Shown here piece by piece: positions 32,083 through 40,482 of a stretch of 43,907 nucleotides of DNA (positions are counted from its first letter, which is position 1; each line of letters opens with the position of its first letter). Made by a program: the position numbers and the translations under genes. The notes beneath the pieces are model-generated. The model did not search any database. It had not been told where the DNA came from and worked only from the letters and a program-made list of their open reading frames with translations. Source of the DNA: G020354085 sp964629975 (GTDB lineage Bacteria; Pseudomonadota; Gammaproteobacteria; Acidiferrobacterales; Sulfurifustaceae); assembly GCA_964629975.1 (NCBI GenBank), contig CAZVUN010000008.1, forward strand, positions 1 to 43,907, in the 5' to 3' direction.

Positions 32083-33978
32083 ATGAGCGCCGTAAAGCCT
32101 GTTCCCGGCCATCCCGCCGCCGGCGGCCTCGCCGCACTGGTAATTGGTGCGATCGGTGTGGTGTATGGCGACATCGGCACGAGCCCCCTCTATACGATCA
32201 AGCTTGCGTTTGGGGGGCCGTATGCGTTCGCCATCACCCAGACCAACGTGCTCGGGTTGCTGTCGCTCGTCTTCTGGGCGCTCGTCATCGTCGTGTCCGT
32301 CAAATACGTCGGCCTGATGATGCGCGCCGACAACAAGGGCGAGGGCGGCATCATGGCCCTGATGGCGTTGGTGCAGCGCGCCACCGAGGGGCAGGCGCGC
32401 CTGCGCTGGCTGCTCATGACGCTTGGCCTCGTGGGGGCCGCGCTCTTCTATGGCGACGGCATGATCACGCCGGCGATTTCGGTGCTGTCGGCGGTGGAGG
32501 GCCTGCAGCTTGCAGCGCCGGTCTTCCAGCCGTACGTGATCCCGCTCGCCCTGGTAATCCTGATCGGGCTGTTCGTGGTGCAAAGGTTCGGCACCGCGCG
32601 CGTCGGCAACCTTTTCGGCCCCTTGATGCTGCTGTGGTTCGCCGTGCTCGCCGTGCTCGGCATCCGCGGCATCGCCATGAATCCGCAGGTGCTGGCGGCC
32701 CTCAATCCCTGGCATGGCATCGTGTTCTTTCTGGAACACGGCTGGGCCGGTTTCTTCATTCTCGGCGCCGTGGTGCTGGCGGTCACCGGCACCGAAGGTC
32801 TGTACGCCGATATGGGCCATTTCGGCAAGCGGCCGTTGCGCGTGGCGTGGTTCAGCTACGTGTTGCCGGCACTGGTGCTCAACTATTTCGGCCAGGGCGC
32901 GTTATTGCTGGCCGATCCGGCGGCGGTCGAAAGCCCCTTCTACCGGCTTGCCCCGGCCTGGGCGCTGTATCCCATGATCGGGCTCGCCACGGTGGCAACC
33001 GTGATCGCCTCGCAGGCAATGATCAGCGGCGCCTACTCCATCACCCGCCAGGCCATTCAGCTCGGCTACGCGCCGCGCATGAGCATCGTGCATACGTCGG
33101 AGCGCTACATCGGCCAGATCTATGTGCCATTCGTCAACTGGATGCTGCTCGCGGGCGTCATTGCGCTGGTGCTCGGTTTCCAGTCGTCGAACAGCCTGGC
33201 GGCCGCCTATGGCATTGCAGTCACGGCGACCATGTCGATCGACACCATGCTGGCGTACTTCGTGGTCAGCGGTCTTTGGGGCAGGAACCGGATCCTTGCC
33301 GGTGCCGCCACTGCGGGTTTTCTCGTGGTCGATCTGTCGCTGTTTTCGGCTAACCTGCCCAAGCTGGTACACGGCGGCTGGTTTCCGGTGGTGATCGCGA
33401 TCGTCGTGTTCACGCTTCTGTCCACCTGGAAGCGCGGACGCGACCTGATGCGCGAGCGCCTTGGCGAGCTCGCCATCGCCCTCGAGCCCTTCCTCGACAG
33501 CATCGCCCGGCGTCCCCCGATGCGGGCGCCCGGCACCGCGGTATTTCTCACCACCAAGCGCGATGCCGTTCCCCACTCCATGCTGCACAACCTCAAGCAC
33601 AACAAGGTCTTGCACGAGCGGGTGTTGATCCTTACTGCGGTGTTCCAGGACGTGCCGCACGTGGACGAGAGCGAGCGCATCGACGTCCGGCCGCTGGGCA
33701 ACAACTTCTACCAGGTGTTCGTGAATTACGGTTTCAAGGATATCCCGGATATCCCGCGCGCGCTCGAGCTGTGCGCTGCCCACGGCATCGAAACCAACAT
33801 GCTCGATACCTCCTTCTTCCTGTCGCGCGAGACCCTCATCCCCACCCGGCGCCCGGGTATGGCACTATGGCGCGAGAAGCTTTTTATCGGCATGATGCGT
33901 AACGCCGGCAGCGCCACCGCGTTCTTCCGGATTCCGCCGAACCGCGTGGTCGAGCTCGGCACGCAGATTGAACTATGA
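32083..33978 (+). CDS. kup: Low-affinity potassium transporter Kup
   Basis: A 631-residue inner-membrane protein of the KUP/HAK/KT family, a K+/H+ symporter. The hallmark GVVYGDIGTSPLYT is at 25-38, followed by about 12 hydrophobic segments up to residue about 460 (YGDGMITPAISVLSAVEGL, TGTEGLYADMGHFG, SQAMISGAYSITRQA) and a hydrophilic cytoplasmic C-terminal domain with TKRDAVPHSMLHNLKHNKVLHERV. Length matches family members. The frame is open upstream, but the ATG at 32083 gives the usual short N terminus. Confidence 0.96.
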   Translation: MSAVKPVPGHPAAGGLAALVIGAIGVVYGDIGTSPLYTIKLAFGGPYAFAITQTNVLGLLSLVFWALVIVVSVKYVGLMMRADNKGEGGIMALMALVQRATEGQARLRWLLMTLGLVGAALFYGDGMITPAISVLSAVEGLQLAAPVFQPYVIPLALVILIGLFVVQRFGTARVGNLFGPLMLLWFAVLAVLGIRGIAMNPQVLAALNPWHGIVFFLEHGWAGFFILGAVVLAVTGTEGLYADMGHFGKRPLRVAWFSYVLPALVLNYFGQGALLLADPAAVESPFYRLAPAWALYPMIGLATVATVIASQAMISGAYSITRQAIQLGYAPRMSIVHTSERYIGQIYVPFVNWMLLAGVIALVLGFQSSNSLAAAYGIAVTATMSIDTMLAYFVVSGLWGRNRILAGAATAGFLVVDLSLFSANLPKLVHGGWFPVVIAIVVFTLLSTWKRGRDLMRERLGELAIALEPFLDSIARRPPMRAPGTAVFLTTKRDAVPHSMLHNLKHNKVLHERVLILTAVFQDVPHVDESERIDVRPLGNNFYQVFVNYGFKDIPDIPRALELCAAHGIETNMLDTSFFLSRETLIPTRRPGMALWREKLFIGMMRNAGSATAFFRIPPNRVVELGTQIEL

Positions 33979-33982
33979 CCCT

Positions 33983-34001
33983 GCCGGGCGCGCCGCCCGG
34001 C
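33983..34001. other. GC hairpin downstream of kup
   Basis: GCCGGGCG and CGCCCGGC form a perfect 8-bp stem around a 3-base CGC loop five bases after the kup stop. With no T-run it is at best a partial terminator ahead of the small gene at 34033. Confidence 0.45.
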
Positions 34002-34032
34002 GTGGGGACGTACCGAAGGAGACGGCGAGCGC

Positions 34033-34353
34033 ATGAAGGTTCTGTTGTGGTGTGACGATCTGATGAGTCGCGTGCGCATCGAGTCGGCCTGGAAGCAGGC
34101 CGGCGCGCAGGTACTCAGGAAGAACGATCCGGAGCGGCCCGAGTACGTGGTCGTGGATCTCACGGCGCGCGATGCGCTCGCGCACATTGGGCGGCTGCGC
34201 GCGGAGTTCCCCGACGTCGACATCCTGGCGTTCGGCCCGCACGTCGACGGCGAGGCCTTCAAGGCGGCCAGGGCGGCGGGGGCGAGCGAGCTGGTGGCGC
34301 GCGGCGCCGTCGTTGACCGGGTACTACGCCGGCTGTCGGCGCCGGCGGCGTAA
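34033..34353 (+). CDS. Small stand-alone receiver-like protein
   Basis: A 106-residue protein with the alternating strand-helix pattern of a CheY-like receiver: MKVLLWCDD at strand 1, YVVVDLTARD at strand 3 with a possible phosphoacceptor Asp42, VDILAFGPH at strand 4. The acidic pair and the conserved Thr/Lys sites are not clearly present, so it may be a pseudo-receiver. No output domain. GAAGGAG lies about 11 bases before the ATG. It pairs with the next small gene 46 bases downstream. Confidence 0.7.
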   Translation: MKVLLWCDDLMSRVRIESAWKQAGAQVLRKNDPERPEYVVVDLTARDALAHIGRLRAEFPDVDILAFGPHVDGEAFKAARAAGASELVARGAVVDRVLRRLSAPAA

Positions 34354-34398
34354 GCCGCGGAATGCCCCGACAGCCGGCACAGGGCGAAGGAGCGCGGG

Positions 34399-34767
34399 AT
34401 GCCGATCAGCTACGTCGTCGATGAGGAGCGGAACGTGGTGTACGCCACGGTGCGCGACACGGCAAATGCCGAGGATTTTCTGGACTACGCGCGACAGTTC
34501 CTCGCCGATCCCCGCATCAAGCCGGGTTATCGTGAGCTGGTCGACGCCACGGCCGCACGCGTCGGGGATATCACGCCGGAGCTGTTCGATCGCATCGTCG
34601 AGCTCGACCGCCAGCGCCCCGAGCTGCTGCCCGGTTCGCGTACCGCGATCGTCGTACCGAGCGTCGAGGGCTTCGACCTGGCGCGCCAGTACGAGCGCAA
34701 GGCGCAAATGTCAGTGATCGTGTTCACGAGCCTGGACGTGGCCAAGACCTGGCTCGGGCTCGTCTAG
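34399..34767 (+). CDS. Small SpoIIAA/STAS-like protein
   Basis: A 122-residue protein: MPISYVVDEERNVVYATVRD, a helix, ELVDATAARVGDITPELFDRIVEL, then TAIVVPSVEGFDLARQYER and MSVIVFTSLDVAKTWLGL. The pattern of strands and helices, and the end resembling xxxFxSLxxAxxWLG, fits the SpoIIAA-like/STAS-like small proteins, which often act as binding modules. Function unknown. GAAGGAG precedes the ATG. It is probably co-transcribed with the receiver-like gene before it. Confidence 0.65.
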   Translation: MPISYVVDEERNVVYATVRDTANAEDFLDYARQFLADPRIKPGYRELVDATAARVGDITPELFDRIVELDRQRPELLPGSRTAIVVPSVEGFDLARQYERKAQMSVIVFTSLDVAKTWLGLV

Positions 34768-34799
34768 GACGTGCGCGGCGCACGCCCCTGGGCAGGCAG

Positions 34800-36617
34800 T
34801 CAGCTCGTCGCGCCGGCGCCCACCGCCCGCAGGGCGGGCGCCTCTTCCTCCTGCAGTTGCAGCGCCCACAGGCGGGCGTAGAGGCCGGCGTGCGCGAGCA
34901 GCTCGGTGTGCGTGCCGCGCTCGACGATGCGGCCGCCTTCCATCACCAGGATCTGGTCGGCGTCCATGATGGTCGAGAGCCGGTGCGCAATCACCAGCGT
35001 GGTGTGGTTGACCGCCAGGTCCTTCAATTCCGCCTGGATCGCCTTCTCGGTCTGTGAATCGAGCGCCGAGGTGGCCTCGTCGAACACCAGGATCGGCGGG
35101 CGCTTGAGCAGGGTGCGCGCGATCGCCACGCGCTGCTTTTCACCGCCCGAGAGCTTCAGGCCGCGCTCACCGACGATGGTCTCGTAGCCGTCGGGGAGCG
35201 ATTCGACGAACTCGTGGATGTGCGCCGCCTTGGCGGCGGCGATGACCTCGTCGCGGGTGGCGTTGGGGCGCCCGTAGGCGATGTTGTAGTAGATGCTGTC
35301 GTTGAACAGCACCGTGTCCTGCGGCACGATGCCGATCGCCCGGCGCAGGCTCGCCTGGGTCACGTCGCGGATGTCCTGGCCGTCGATCAGGATGCGTCCG
35401 GCGGTGACATCGTAGAAGCGAAACAGCAGGCGCGACAGCGTCGACTTGCCGGCACCGCTTGCGCCGACCACGGCCACCTTGTGGCCGGCCGGCACCGTGA
35501 ACGTCACGTCGTGCAGGATCTGGCGGCGCGATTCGTAGCCGAAGGCGACGTGCTCGAAGCGGATCTCCCCGCCGCTGACCCGCAGCGCGGGCGCGCCGGG
35601 CTTGTCCTTGACCTCTTCGTGCTTGCCGAGCAGGCCGAACATGCGCTCCATGTCGGCGAGCGAGTGGCGGATCTCGCGGTACACGAAGCCGAGGAAGTGC
35701 AGCGGTGCGTACAGCTGGATGAGAAAGGCATTGACCAGCACCAGATCGCCGACCGTCATGCTGCCGGCCACCACCCCCTGGGTGGCGAGGATCATGAGCA
35801 GCGTGACGCCGATGGCGATGATGAACGCCTGTCCGACGTTGAGGATCGACAGCGAGGTCTGGTTACGCACCGCGGCCGCCTCCCACTTCACCAGGGTCTC
35901 ATCGTAGCGTGCCGCCTCGTAGCGCTCGTTGCCGAAGTACTTGACGGTCTCGTAGTTGAGCAGGCTGTCGATGGCGCGGGTGTTGGCCTTGGAGTCCATC
36001 TCGTTCATGTTGCGCCGCAGCACCATGCGCCACTCCGTGATCCACAGCGTATAGGCCACGTACACCACGAGCGTGCCAAGCGTGATGATGGCGTACCACG
36101 GGCTGTACTTGAGGAGCAGGATCGCCGCCACGATGCCGATCTCGAGCAGGGTCGGCAGGATGTTGAACAGCATGAAGTTGAGCAGGAAGCGGATGCCGGC
36201 GGCGCCGCGCTCGATGTCGCGCGACACGCCCCCGGTCTGCCGTTCCAGGTGAAAGCGCAGGCTCAACGCATGCAGGTGCTCGAACACCTTGAGCGCCACG
36301 CGCCGGATCGAGCGTTGCGTGACCTTGGCGAAGACCACGTCGCGCAGCTCGGCGAACAGCGAGGAGGCCAGGCGCAGCACGCCGTAGGCCACGAGCAGCG
36401 CGAGCGGCAGGGTGAGCGGCGCCTGCCTCGGATCGAGCGCATCGACGATATCCTTGAGCAGGAGCGGCACCGCCACGGTTGCCACCTTGGCGGCCGCGAG
36501 GCACGCAAGCGCGAACAGCACCCGCCCCTTGAACTCCCACAGGTAGGGCAGCAGGGACTTGATCGTCTTCCAGTCGCTGCCGCGCTCAGGCGGGCGGTCG
36601 TGATAGGGCGTGCGCAC
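34800..36617 (-). CDS. Atm1/HMT-type ABC exporter (fused permease and ATPase)
   Basis: A 605-residue half transporter. Six membrane segments lie between about 35 and 300, with NYETVKYFGNE (221-231), the mark of the Atm1/ABCB7 group that exports glutathione- or metal-linked compounds. The ATPase has Walker A GASGAGKS (385-392), a Q-loop GIVPQDTVLFNDS, signature LSGGEKQRVAIARTLL, Walker B ILVFDEATSALD and a switch His in LVIAHRLSTI. It would work as a homodimer in the inner membrane. The start is a GTG at 36617 without a clear ribosome-binding site. It converges on the two small genes before it. Confidence 0.93.
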   Translation of the reverse strand: MRTPYHDRPPERGSDWKTIKSLLPYLWEFKGRVLFALACLAAAKVATVAVPLLLKDIVDALDPRQAPLTLPLALLVAYGVLRLASSLFAELRDVVFAKVTQRSIRRVALKVFEHLHALSLRFHLERQTGGVSRDIERGAAGIRFLLNFMLFNILPTLLEIGIVAAILLLKYSPWYAIITLGTLVVYVAYTLWITEWRMVLRRNMNEMDSKANTRAIDSLLNYETVKYFGNERYEAARYDETLVKWEAAAVRNQTSLSILNVGQAFIIAIGVTLLMILATQGVVAGSMTVGDLVLVNAFLIQLYAPLHFLGFVYREIRHSLADMERMFGLLGKHEEVKDKPGAPALRVSGGEIRFEHVAFGYESRRQILHDVTFTVPAGHKVAVVGASGAGKSTLSRLLFRFYDVTAGRILIDGQDIRDVTQASLRRAIGIVPQDTVLFNDSIYYNIAYGRPNATRDEVIAAAKAAHIHEFVESLPDGYETIVGERGLKLSGGEKQRVAIARTLLKRPPILVFDEATSALDSQTEKAIQAELKDLAVNHTTLVIAHRLSTIMDADQILVMEGGRIVERGTHTELLAHAGLYARLWALQLQEEEAPALRAVGAGATS

Positions 36618-36845
36618 GGGGCGTGTCAGGCAAGGGCATGCGAGCGGGACTCGAGGGCGAATTCTACCGGAGTAAAGGCGCCCCCGGCGATCTGCGCTGC
36701 ACCGTGAGGGAATTCGCCGCTGCCGCGCTCAGGCGGGCGGCGTGGCCGCGCGTCAGGCCCGGGCGGCCTGATCGACTAGCGAGCGCGACTACGCGACGAC
36801 CGCGAGCCGCTCGTTGCCGGAGGCCACCGGCGGATACTGCAACGG

Positions 36846-37094
36846 CTACGGCGATGGCGCATCCAGCAGGCGCTGGTTGACCTCACGCTCGGCCAGCAGC
36901 CAGTCATCCGTCGGGTCACCGCCCTGAAAATTGCGCTCGAGGGCGCGGTAGTACGCGGCCTCCGCGATCAGGCGCCGCCGCTCTTCCGCCGACACCGGGG
37001 TGGCGGTCGGTGTCGTGTCCGCCGCGCGCTTCGGTGCGCGGCTGCGCTTGACGGTGCGGGTCGGATTGGTGTCTGTGGTCTTGGTCCTTGCCAT
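36846..37094 (-). CDS. DUF2934 family protein
   Basis: An 82-residue protein. The N terminus is Thr/Arg/Lys/Pro-rich and probably disordered; the C-terminal segment SAEERRRLIAEAAYYRALERN, then GGDPTDDWLLAEREV, is the DUF2934 helix motif, whose function is unknown. The ATG at 37094 has GGAGG at good spacing (GGAGGCCGCATG); the upstream in-frame extension is not needed. It stands alone between the ABC exporter and the nasT promoter region. Confidence 0.85.
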   Translation of the reverse strand: MARTKTTDTNPTRTVKRSRAPKRAADTTPTATPVSAEERRRLIAEAAYYRALERNFQGGDPTDDWLLAEREVNQRLLDAPSP

Positions 37095-37507
37095 GCGGCC
37101 TCCAATGAATCGAGCGTTTGCGTGTGAGTCCGACGTTGCGAGACGCCAACGCCAGTGCGTCGCAGCAAGCCTATCACGATTGCGCGCCGCCGCGGCAGCC
37201 CGCGCATCGGGCCGCATGACACGTTGATGACACCGCCTGGCGTTCGCGCCGCGCTGCCCACGGGCCGGCGCGAGCGCGTGCGTGTTGCCGCGCCGCCGCG
37301 GTCGACACTTGATTCATCGGCCTCGCGCCGCCGCCGGGCGGACGCTGCGCACCCCACAGGGGCGCAACACGCCGGTGCGTGATCGATGCTGGTGCAACGG
37401 AAGGGCCGCGCGCCACCGTGGTCGCGGCTAACACCCTGTAGTCATTCGGGAATCGTGGACGGCACGCCGGTTGCTATGGATCATGACCGAAGCGAGGGCG
37501 AAGCAAC
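37095..37507. other. Regulatory gap upstream of nasT
   Basis: A 413-base gap between divergent genes with no credible coding frame. Its right end holds the sigma-54 promoter of nasT (37461-37475). About 110-125 bases further upstream GCACC-CCACA-GGGGC (37349-37363) differs at one base from the NtrC half-site pair GCACC-N5-GGTGC, and further GGTGC sequences follow near 37374-37392. That distance suits an NtrC enhancer, but the site is imperfect. Confidence 0.45.
37461..37475 (+). promoter_or_regulatory. Sigma-54 promoter of nasT
   Basis: GGCACG-CCGG-TTGCT matches the -24/-12 consensus TGGCACG-N4-TTGCW at every core position except the leading T, and keeps the required GG-N10-GC spacing. Transcription would start near 37486, about 22 bases before the nasT GTG. 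RpoN control fits nitrate assimilation. Confidence 0.68.
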
Positions 37508-38089
37508 GTGGCACTGCGCGTGCTGTTGGTGGACGACGACGCAGATCGCGCCGAAACCGTGAAGCAGGCCATGCGGGCGGCGGGATATGAAGTGGTCGCG
37601 CACGTGAGCGGGGCGGCCGATCTGCTGGCGCGCGTGCGCGACACGGCGCCGGACGTGGTCATCATCGACCGCGACTCGCCGGACCGCGACACGCTCGAGC
37701 ACGTGTGCCTGGTGACGCGCGACGATCCGCGCCCGATCGTGATGTTCACGCAGGACCGCGAGGGCGCGATGATCCGCGCGGCGCTGAAGGCGGGCGTGAG
37801 CGCCTACGTGGTGGACGGACTGGCGGCCGAGCGCCTGCGGCCGATCCTCAAGGTGGCGGTGGCGCGCTTCGAGCAATCGCAGGCGCTCAAGCAGGAGCTC
37901 GCCGCGGCGCGCGCGAGCCTCACCGAGCGCAAGCGGATCGAGCGCGCCAAGGGGATTGTCATGAAGCAGCGTGGCTGCAGCGAGGAGCAGGCCTATGCAC
38001 TGCTGCGCAAACTGGCGATGGATCGCAACGAGCGCCTGGCGCAGGTGGCAGAGAACGTCATCGCCATGGCGAAGTTGTTGACCTCGTGA
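37508..38089 (+). CDS. nasT: ANTAR-domain antitermination response regulator NasT
   Basis: A 193-residue protein. The receiver domain (1-120) has Asp10/Asp11 in LLVDDDADR and the phosphoacceptor-like Asp54 in VVIIDRDSPDRD; a coiled linker leads to the ANTAR RNA-binding domain (about 130-190: LTERKRIERAKGIVMKQRGCSEEQAYALLRKLAM). NasT binds hexaloop hairpins in leader RNAs and prevents termination upstream of nitrate assimilation genes. The GTG at 37508 starts MALRVLLVDDD, with GAGGGCG upstream. A sigma-54 promoter precedes it and its probable RNA target follows it. The usual partner NasS, a nitrate sensor that sequesters NasT, is not next to it. Confidence 0.92.
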   Translation: MALRVLLVDDDADRAETVKQAMRAAGYEVVAHVSGAADLLARVRDTAPDVVIIDRDSPDRDTLEHVCLVTRDDPRPIVMFTQDREGAMIRAALKAGVSAYVVDGLAAERLRPILKVAVARFEQSQALKQELAAARASLTERKRIERAKGIVMKQRGCSEEQAYALLRKLAMDRNERLAQVAENVIAMAKLLTS

Positions 38090-38116
38090 CCGGGAGTTAC
38101 GAATTGAAGTAAGGCG

Positions 38117-38240
38117 CGCGGCCCAACGGCGGGTCGCGAGTCGCAAGAGGATCGAGGCGGGTCGTGTCGGCCCGCCGCCCGGACAACGGCGTCCGTGTTT
38201 GTGGCCCTGTGGCCGCAGACCGGGCGCCGTTTCTGTTTTT
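38117..38240 (+). promoter_or_regulatory. ANTAR-responsive leader: twin AACGGC hexaloop hairpins
   Basis: Hairpin P1: CGCGGCCC (38117-38124) pairs with GGGTCGCG (38131-38138) around loop AACGGC. Hairpin P2: CGGAC (38180-38184) pairs with GTCCG (38191-38195) around the same loop AACGGC. Both loops have A at position 1 and G at position 4, the known requirement for ANTAR proteins. Between them is a GC stem (GGCGGG 38156-38161 with CCCGCC 38171-38176). P2 shares bases with the terminator stem that follows, so binding of NasT to P1/P2 should block termination. The leader lies in the nasT-nrtA gap, where such elements are expected. Confidence 0.85.
38185..38240 (+). terminator. Attenuator terminator in the nrtA leader
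   Basis: AACGGCGTCCG (38185-38195) pairs with CGGGCGCCGTT (38221-38231) over 11 bases with one G-U pair, followed by TCTGTTTTT. The left arm contains the P2 loop and its right stem strand, so P2 and this terminator exclude each other. It ends 26 bases before the nrtA ATG. Confidence 0.82.
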
Positions 38241-38266
38241 GTGGCCAACTGCAACCGAGGTGTGCA

Positions 38267-39559
38267 ATGAGGGAGTCGAAAGAGACGCAACAGGGGTCCG
38301 AAGCGCAACCGCCATCCGAGCCGTCCCGCCGGCAGTTTCTCAAGGCCGGCATGGCGGCCGGCCTGACCGCGACCGGCGTGTTTGGCACGGTGCCCAGTGG
38401 CGTCCGTAACGCCGCGTACGCCGCGGGCTCGGACGCCCCGGAGAAGCCTGAGGTCAGAGTCGGCTTCATCCCGCTCACCGATTGCGCCAGCGTCGTGATC
38501 GCCGCAGAGATGGGCTTCGACAAGAAGTACGGTCTCAGACTCACGCCCTCGAAGGAGGCGAGCTGGGCCTCGGTGCGCGACAAGCTGGTCAACGGCGAGC
38601 TCGATGCCGCGCACGTGCTGTACGGGCTCATCTATGGCGTGCAGATGGGCATCGGCGGGCCGAAGAAGGACATGGCCGTCTTGATGAGTCTCAACCACAA
38701 CGGTCAGGCCATCACCCTGTCGAACAAGCTCAAGGACAAAGGCGTCACCGACGGGGCCGCCCTCAAGAAGCGGATTGCATCGGAGAAGCGCGAGTACACG
38801 TTCGCCCAGACCTTCCCGACCGGCACGCACGCCATGTGGCTGTACTACTGGCTGGCGGCCAACGGCATTCATCCTTTCCATGACGTGAAGGCGATCGTGG
38901 TGCCGCCGCCGCAGATGGTGGCGAACATGCGCGTCGGCAACATGGACGGCTTCTGCGTCGGCGAGCCGTGGAACGCGCGCGCGATATTCGACTCCATTGG
39001 TTTCACGGCCGTGACCACCCAGGACATCTGGAAGGACCATCCGGAGAAGGTGCTCGGCACGCGCCTGGAGTTCGTGCAGAAGTACCCGAACACCGCGCGC
39101 GCCATGGTGGCCGCCATCCTCGAGGCCTCGAAGTTCATCGACACCCGGAGCAACCGCCCCAGGGTGTCGCAGATCATCGCCGCCAAGTCCTACGTCAATA
39201 CCGAGGCGTCGGTGATCGAGGGCCGCATGAAGGGCGAATACGACAACGGCATCGGCAGGAAGTGGCGAGACGCCAACTACATGAAGTTCTACAGCGACGG
39301 CAAGGTGAACTTTCCGTATCTGTCGGACGGCATGTGGTTCATGAGCCAGCACCGGCGCTGGGGCTTGCTCAAGGAGGACGTCGACTACCTCGCCATCGCC
39401 AAGGCGGTGAACCAGATCGGGCTCTACAAGCAGGCGGCCGCGGCCGCCAAGGTGCCGGTGCCGGCCGACCCGATGCGCTCGGCCAGGCTGATCGATGGCG
39501 TGCTTTGGGATGGCAAGGATGCCAAGGGCTACGCCGCCGGTTTCAAGATCAAGGTCTAA
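38267..39559 (+). CDS. nrtA: Nitrate ABC transporter, substrate-binding protein
   Basis: A 430-residue NrtA/CmpA-type binding protein with a twin-arginine signal (SRRQFLKAGMAAG, Arg21-Arg22), hence a folded periplasmic protein. VRVGFIPLTDCASVVIAAEMGFDKKYGL and the later GYCVGEPW-like segment GFCVGEPWNARAI are the family signatures. It captures nitrate (possibly nitrite or a related anion) for the permease encoded next. The Tat signal argues against its being the cytoplasmic sensor NasS, which is related in fold. The ATG at 38267 follows CCGAGGTG. First gene under the ANTAR leader. Confidence 0.92.
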   Translation: MRESKETQQGSEAQPPSEPSRRQFLKAGMAAGLTATGVFGTVPSGVRNAAYAAGSDAPEKPEVRVGFIPLTDCASVVIAAEMGFDKKYGLRLTPSKEASWASVRDKLVNGELDAAHVLYGLIYGVQMGIGGPKKDMAVLMSLNHNGQAITLSNKLKDKGVTDGAALKKRIASEKREYTFAQTFPTGTHAMWLYYWLAANGIHPFHDVKAIVVPPPQMVANMRVGNMDGFCVGEPWNARAIFDSIGFTAVTTQDIWKDHPEKVLGTRLEFVQKYPNTARAMVAAILEASKFIDTRSNRPRVSQIIAAKSYVNTEASVIEGRMKGEYDNGIGRKWRDANYMKFYSDGKVNFPYLSDGMWFMSQHRRWGLLKEDVDYLAIAKAVNQIGLYKQAAAAAKVPVPADPMRSARLIDGVLWDGKDAKGYAAGFKIKV

Positions 39560-39570
39560 GGGGACTCGCC

Positions 39571-40473
39571 ATGAACGTCGTGCGCCTGAATACACCTGCG
39601 CCGCCCGTTGCAACGGTCGCGCCCGCGACCGCCGCGCGCACCGAACCGCGCGAGCAACCGCCGGTCGTCGCCGATACGGCGGCGAGCCGCTGGCGTCGGC
39701 GTCTCGCGGTCGCCACGGCGGCGACCGTGCGCCACGCGCTGCCGCCGCTGCTTGGCATCGTCGTGCTGCTCGTCGTCTGGGACCAGGTTGCGAAGGCGAG
39801 CGGGATTCCCTCGCCCGCGGTGACCTGGGAGGCAGCCGCGAAACTCTTCAGCGATCCGTTCCACCAGCGCGGTCCGAACGACCAGGGCATTGGCTGGAAC
39901 ATCCTGAGATCGCTGTCGCGTGTTGGCATGGGCTTCGGGCTGGCGGCGCTGATCGGCATCCCGCTCGGCTTCCTGATCGGGCGCTTCCTATTCCTGCACC
40001 GCATGACCGCGCCGCTCATCAGTCTGCTGCGCCCGGTATCGCCGCTCGCCTGGCTGCCGATCGGGCTGTACGTGTTCAAGGAGGCGCAGCCCGCGGCGGT
40101 GTGGACGATCTTCATCTCCTGCATCTGGCCGATCATCATCAACACCTCGGTCGGCGTCACGCGCGTGCCGCAGGACTACCTCAACGTCGCGCGCGTGCTG
40201 AAGCTGTCGGAATGGAAGGTGTTCACCAAGATCCTGTTCCCGGCGGTGCTGCCGTACCTGATGACCGGCGTGCGCCTGTCGATCGGGGCGGCGTGGCTGG
40301 TGATCGTCGCGGCCGAGATGCTCACCGGCGGCGTCGGTCTCGGCTTCTGGGTGTGGGACGAATGGAACAACCTGAACGTCGCGCACATCCTCGTCGCCAT
40401 CTTCGTGGTCGGCATCGTTGGCCTGCTGCTCGAGCATTCGCTGCTGTTGCTCGCTCGGCGCTTTCAATACTAG
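39571..40473 (+). CDS. nrtB: Nitrate ABC transporter, permease
   Basis: A 300-residue inner-membrane permease with a Pro/Ala-rich cytoplasmic N terminus of about 50 residues and about six membrane segments. The ATPase-contact EAA-like loop is DYLNVARVLKLSEWKVFTKI, ahead of LFPAVLPYLMTGVRLSIGAAW. It forms the nitrate channel with the binding protein and ATPase on either side. It starts 11 bases after nrtA. Confidence 0.93.
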   Translation: MNVVRLNTPAPPVATVAPATAARTEPREQPPVVADTAASRWRRRLAVATAATVRHALPPLLGIVVLLVVWDQVAKASGIPSPAVTWEAAAKLFSDPFHQRGPNDQGIGWNILRSLSRVGMGFGLAALIGIPLGFLIGRFLFLHRMTAPLISLLRPVSPLAWLPIGLYVFKEAQPAAVWTIFISCIWPIIINTSVGVTRVPQDYLNVARVLKLSEWKVFTKILFPAVLPYLMTGVRLSIGAAWLVIVAAEMLTGGVGLGFWVWDEWNNLNVAHILVAIFVVGIVGLLLEHSLLLLARRFQY

Positions 40474-40482
40474 GAGATCGCC

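Noticed and set aside
36624..36637. A 14-base sequence TGTCAGGCAAGGGC that also occurs in the terminator at 31913-31926
   Set aside because: In a 44-kb GC-rich window several 14-base repeats are expected by chance, and the second copy lacks the hairpin.
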